Positions 60,876 to 64,000 of a DNA stretch of 64,000 bases are shown in pieces; position 1 is the stretch's first letter; each line of letters begins with the position of its first letter. The stretch lies in contig NZ_JARVRS010000001.1 of NCBI RefSeq assembly GCF_030209575.1, forward strand, positions 1,922,001 through 1,986,000. Direction: 5' to 3'. The translations under genes were made by a program, and so were the position numbers. The notes below the pieces were generated by a model. That model was not told where the DNA came from, did not search any database, and was given only the letters and a program-made list of their open reading frames with translations. This DNA comes from Leifsonia sp. fls2-241-R2A-40a (GTDB taxonomy: Bacteria > Actinomycetota > Actinomycetes > Actinomycetales > Microbacteriaceae).

Positions 60876-61337
60876 TCAGAGCGCGAGCGTCATGTAGACG
60901 GTGTTCGGGTCGGGCACGTGCCGACCGTACGGGTCGCAGACCTCGAACCCCGCCTTCCGGTAGAGGGCTCTGGCCGGCCGGAAGAAGTCCATGCTGCCGG
61001 TGTCCAGCGAGATGCGGCGGACGCGTCGGCTGCGCGCGTCGGCCAGGAGGTGGTACAGCATCCGGGAGGCGATCCCGGCTCCCCGGCGCGCGGGATCGGT
61101 GCGCATGCTTTTGAGCTCCTCGTGGCCCGGCTCCATGACCGCGAGAGCACCGGTGCCGACGATGTCCGAGCCCTCGTACGCGACGAAGAGCCGCACACCG
61201 GGGCGCTGCAGCGCGCTGAAGTCGAGGGCGTGGCGGCTCTCGGGTGGCGCGGTCGGCGCCAGCTCGTCGAGGTACGCCTGCAGGAACGAACCCAGCCGCG
61301 CATCGTCGAAGTCTGCCCGCCGGAACTCGATCGTCAT
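60876..61337 (-). CDS. GNAT family N-acetyltransferase
   Basis: The 153-residue product has the acetyl-CoA-binding motif RTDPARRGAGIASRMLYHLLADARSR (RxxGxG/A-type) near residue 85 and MEPGHEELKSM before it. The C-terminal part has SLDTGSMDFFRPARALYRKAGFEVCDPYG. This matches small GNATs of the PF00583 type. The substrate is unknown. Its ATG overlaps the stop of the Ni/Co permease gene, so the two are coupled. Confidence 0.88.
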   Translation of the reverse strand: MTIEFRRADFDDARLGSFLQAYLDELAPTAPPESRHALDFSALQRPGVRLFVAYEGSDIVGTGALAVMEPGHEELKSMRTDPARRGAGIASRMLYHLLADARSRRVRRISLDTGSMDFFRPARALYRKAGFEVCDPYGRHVPDPNTVYMTLAL

Positions 61338-62416
61338 CCCTTCAATCTAGCCAGCGGGCGCCGGCGCAGCCTGACGTCCCGGCCGCGCGTCAGCCGCTGG
61401 GCCGCGACTGCGGCGAGCCACACCACGATGAGCAGCCCCGCCACGCCGAACCCTACGGCGTTCAGGTCGAGGCTCGCGGCCCAGCTCCAGAGCGGCCCGG
61501 TGGAATCGAGCCGCCCGCCGACCACGCCGAGGAGCTCCACCGTTCCGATGACGAGTGCCACCCCGATGGAAAGCGACGTGACGGTGAGGTTGTAGCGCAG
61601 GCGGCGCCCGGGCTCGCGGAGTGCCCACCCGTAGGCGAAGCGCATGATGAGTCCGTCGGCCGTGTCGAGCAGCGACATCCCGGCCGCGAAGAGCAGCGGG
61701 AGGGCGAGCAGCGAGTACCAGGGGAGGCCGGCGACCGCGCTGGTCGCCGCAACGGCCAGCAGCCCGACCTCGGTGGCGGTGTCGAATCCGAGACCGAAGA
61801 GCAGCCCGAGCGGGAACATCTGCCACGGCTGGCGAACCCACCGCACGGCCCGGCCGAAGACCCGGACGAGCGGTCCGCCGCCTACCTGGTCGGGCTGCTC
61901 TGCGGGCTCCGCTCCGGAGGAAGCGTCGCGCATCCTTCGCATGATGCCGAGCAGTGCGACCAGGTTGACCGCGGCGATGGCGTAGAGGAACACCGCCGAC
62001 ACCGTCGTCCCGACGGCGCCGGTCACCTGATGAAGGGTCGAGGAGTCCGTGCGGATGGCCCCGACCAGGGCGTGAGCGCCCAGCGCGAGCGCGAGTGTCA
62101 GGCCGAACACGACGGTGGAGTGCCCCAGCGAGAACCAGAAGCCGACGGACACCGGGCGGCGCCTCCCGGCCAGGAGTGCCCGCGTCGTGTTGTCGATGGC
62201 GGCGATGTGGTCGGCGTCGAAGGCGTGGCGCAGGCCGAGCGTGTAGGCGGTGAGCGCCAGCCCCCACGCCGCACCCCGATCGGGGCGCCCGGTGCCCGTG
62301 AGGAGCAGAGTCGCTCCGGCGAGATGAAGCAGGACGATGGCGGCCGCCATCGCGCCGACCGGGCCCGCCGCACCCCGCGGCGAGCCCGCATCCCGACGGA
62401 TCATCCAGACCGGCAC
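61334..62416 (-). CDS. Nickel/cobalt permease, NiCoT (HoxN/NixA) family
   Basis: The 360-residue product has eight or so membrane segments and the NiCoT signatures RHAFDADHIAAIDNTTR (H-x4-DH, helix 2), FWFSLGHSTVVFGL (LGHS), and FGLGFDTATEVGLLA (GFDTATE). Family members take up Ni2+ or Co2+ with high affinity for metalloenzyme or cobalamin synthesis. The start is a GTG at 62416 or an ATG at 62404; neither has a strong ribosome site. It lies 7 bp after the molybdoenzyme gene. Confidence 0.9.
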   Translation of the reverse strand: MPVWMIRRDAGSPRGAAGPVGAMAAAIVLLHLAGATLLLTGTGRPDRGAAWGLALTAYTLGLRHAFDADHIAAIDNTTRALLAGRRRPVSVGFWFSLGHSTVVFGLTLALALGAHALVGAIRTDSSTLHQVTGAVGTTVSAVFLYAIAAVNLVALLGIMRRMRDASSGAEPAEQPDQVGGGPLVRVFGRAVRWVRQPWQMFPLGLLFGLGFDTATEVGLLAVAATSAVAGLPWYSLLALPLLFAAGMSLLDTADGLIMRFAYGWALREPGRRLRYNLTVTSLSIGVALVIGTVELLGVVGGRLDSTGPLWSWAASLDLNAVGFGVAGLLIVVWLAAVAAQRLTRGRDVRLRRRPLARLKG

Positions 62417-62423
62417 GTGCGGG

Positions 62424-63500
62424 TCAAACCACGTCGACGTAGATCACCTCGACCGCGTTGTTCCCATACCCCAGCCGGTTCCACTCGGGCACCTCGGGCT
62501 GGACGTTCCCGGCGGAGTCGGTGGCGCGAACGCGAAGGGTGTGCCGGCCGACGTCGGATGCGTCCCACTCGAAGGTCCACTCCTGCCACTGGTAGGGTCC
62601 CGTCGGCGGATGCAGGTCGGCGGGGTACCACTCGCCGGCCCCGGTCAGGCTGACCTCGACGCGTTGGATGGGGCCTCTGCCTGCCCACGCCTTCCCTCGC
62701 ACGAGGCACGGACCCGCCGGAATGACCGCTTCGGGCGCGGGCGAGGTGATCCGGGCGCGCACGCGCATGATGTCCACCCGCTCGGGCGGCCGATCCGGCC
62801 ACTCGTACATGTAGTGGCCCGTCTGGAATTCGCCCGAGAACGGATCGGTCAGTACGTCGATGCGTGCGAGCCACTTGACCGACGTGACGGCGTACCAGCG
62901 CGGGACGATCAACCGGAACGGGGCTCCGTGGTCGACGGGGAGGGGTTCGTCGTTCATCTCATAGGCGATCAGGATGTCGGACGCGGGATCCGCGGCGAGC
63001 GGCAGAGGAAGGGCGCGCTCGAACCTCAGGTCTTCGCGGTCGATGTCTGCAAGCACTGGGGTCAGGTGGTACGCCCCGTGGTCGGCGCCCGTGAGGAGCA
63101 CTTCGACCCCGCCCTCGGCCGGCTGCGCCATCGCCAGCACATCGCTGAGGCGGGCGCCCCGCCAGCGGGACGTGGACACGGCGTAGTCCCCCCACGGTTC
63201 TCCCGTCGGCAGGGGCCGCATCTGCAGCCGGCCGTTCCCCGCGCACTCCAGAGTGACGGCCTGCTCGTGCGCGGGCATCGCCTTCAGATCCTCGAGGGTG
63301 AGGGTGAGCGGGTTCGCGACGGCACCCCCGATCGAGAGCGTGCCGTCGTGCTCCGGCAGCGGAAAATTGCTGCGCACGTAGTGGAGTGCGATCGGGGTGA
63401 TCCCGCCCGCCAGTGCTTCCGGCGGTGCCTCCGCGTTGTACGGCGCCGGGTTGATGAGCTGCAGGGCTGCGCGGTCCTCGCGCAACTGTTCCGTGTCCAT
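62424..63500 (-). CDS. Sulfite oxidase-like molybdopterin enzyme
   Basis: The 358-residue product has the Mo-cofactor domain of the sulfite oxidase family: PIALHYVRSNFPLPEHDGTLSIGGAV, then AVTLECAGNGR with the Mo-coordinating Cys, and APFRLIVPRWYAVTSVKWLARIDVL. The C-terminal Mo-co dimerisation domain (about 245-358) follows. No Tat signal is seen, so it should be cytoplasmic, unlike SorA or MsrP. No haem domain is present. The physiological substrate is unknown. Confidence 0.87.
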   Translation of the reverse strand: MDTEQLREDRAALQLINPAPYNAEAPPEALAGGITPIALHYVRSNFPLPEHDGTLSIGGAVANPLTLTLEDLKAMPAHEQAVTLECAGNGRLQMRPLPTGEPWGDYAVSTSRWRGARLSDVLAMAQPAEGGVEVLLTGADHGAYHLTPVLADIDREDLRFERALPLPLAADPASDILIAYEMNDEPLPVDHGAPFRLIVPRWYAVTSVKWLARIDVLTDPFSGEFQTGHYMYEWPDRPPERVDIMRVRARITSPAPEAVIPAGPCLVRGKAWAGRGPIQRVEVSLTGAGEWYPADLHPPTGPYQWQEWTFEWDASDVGRHTLRVRATDSAGNVQPEVPEWNRLGYGNNAVEVIYVDVV

Positions 63501-63538
63501 CGGTGCTCCTTCTCTGTGCCTTCGGGATGTCCGTGCGA

Positions 63539-64000
63539 TCAGAAGTCCGCGTCCCGGAAGTCGGGCTCGCGGTCGTCGTTGAATGCGCCGATGCCCTCGG
63601 CGCGGTCGGGATGGATCGCCGTCCGCCAGTGGGCGTCCATCATGATCGCGATGGCCTGCTCGACCGGCTGCCCTTCGCCCAGCTGGACGGCGCGCTTGAC
63701 GGCCTGGACCGCGGTGGGGGAGTTCCCGGCGATCTTCCGCGCGATGGCGAATGCGGCGTCGAGCAGCGCTCCGGTGGGATGCAGCTCGTTGACCATGCCG
63801 AGCCGATGAGCTTCCGCGGCGCTGATCGGGTCGCCCGTCAGCAGCATCTGCATCGCCGGGCCACGCCCGAGGAGCCGCGGCAGGAAGACGGGAGAGCCGC
63901 CGCCCGCGGCAAGGCCGAGCATCGCCTCCGGCTGCGCGAACGACGCGCTCTCGGAGGCGATGATGAAGTCGCAGCTCTGCGCGAGCTCCGAGCCGCCGCC
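63539..64000 (-). CDS. Enoyl-CoA hydratase/isomerase (crotonase), C-terminal part
   Basis: The gene runs off the window; 153 codons and the stop are present. It starts in the oxyanion-hole motif GGGSELAQSCDFIIASESASFAQPEAMLGLAAGGGSPVFLPRLLG, then AMQMLLTGDPISAAEAHRLGMVNELHP, and ends in the C-terminal helix pair with AFNDDREPDF. The Glu in QPEAMLG sits where crotonases have a catalytic Glu. Whether it hydrates, isomerises or acts on another acyl-CoA is not clear. Confidence 0.85.
   Translation of the reverse strand, partial: GGGSELAQSCDFIIASESASFAQPEAMLGLAAGGGSPVFLPRLLGRGPAMQMLLTGDPISAAEAHRLGMVNELHPTGALLDAAFAIARKIAGNSPTAVQAVKRAVQLGEGQPVEQAIAIMMDAHWRTAIHPDRAEGIGAFNDDREPDFRDADF

Overview
The window is very GC-rich, with dense, overlapping (ATGA/GTGA-coupled) genes and many GTG starts. 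Gene content is typical of a high-GC Gram-positive actinobacterium, most likely Microbacteriaceae (Leifsonia-like). The family assignment is inferred from style and gene content, not from a marker gene. I see no rRNA, tRNA, CRISPR array or insertion sequence.

Region 1 (about 1.3-30.4 kb) is a large exopolysaccharide (EPS) locus, preceded by the end of a neutral zinc metallopeptidase and a proline iminopeptidase. It holds a low-molecular-weight tyrosine phosphatase, a cytidylyltransferase, a Wzx-like flippase, several glycosyltransferases (GT2 and GT-B), a PaaK/CapK-like adenylating enzyme, a Wzc/CpsD-like tyrosine autokinase, a Wzy-like polymerase, a Gfo/Idh/MocA oxidoreductase, a TIM-barrel-like protein of unknown role, a CDP-alcohol phosphatidyltransferase, a polyprenyl glycosylphosphotransferase that would start the repeat unit, and a GT39-like membrane glycosyltransferase. 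Two large secreted proteins lie inside the locus, a beta-helix protein and a LamG/PKD protein. They share a roughly 200-residue domain. Several promoter regions of the locus share short motifs (TTCCTCAMCA-like and C-rich/G-rich dyads), which suggests common regulation. An SRAP (HMCES/YedK) gene sits near its right end.

Region 2 (30.5-39 kb) has an aldo/keto reductase, a 141-bp tandem repeat with strong dyads (a diverged relative occurs at 13.0 kb), a 52-residue membrane protein, and an amino-sugar-type uptake operon: ROK regulator, ASKHA sugar kinase, CUT1 binding protein, two permeases and a SIS-domain protein. Three phased 13-bp palindromes lie upstream of the kinase promoter.

Region 3 (39-49 kb) holds small unknown proteins, a TMEM175-like channel, a FUSC-family membrane protein, a secreted propeller/cell-wall-binding protein, and a two-gene unit that is the best candidate for an undescribed system. 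One gene encodes a membrane M50-like zinc protease with an apparent PqqD/RRE-like N-terminal domain. The other encodes a 213-residue, internally duplicated, Ala/Asn-rich protein without a signal peptide that could be its substrate.

Region 4 (49-64 kb) holds a divergent amino acid/polyamine permease and putrescine oxidase pair, an oleA-oleBC-oleD long-chain olefin operon with the actinobacterial OleB-OleC fusion, an ArsR/DHFR-like/SRPBCC operon with a palindromic operator over an apparently leaderless start, a CHAP-like lysin with a small upstream partner, an MFS exporter, a GNAT acetyltransferase, a NiCoT-family Ni/Co permease, a sulfite-oxidase-like molybdoenzyme, and the C-terminal part of a crotonase that runs off the window.
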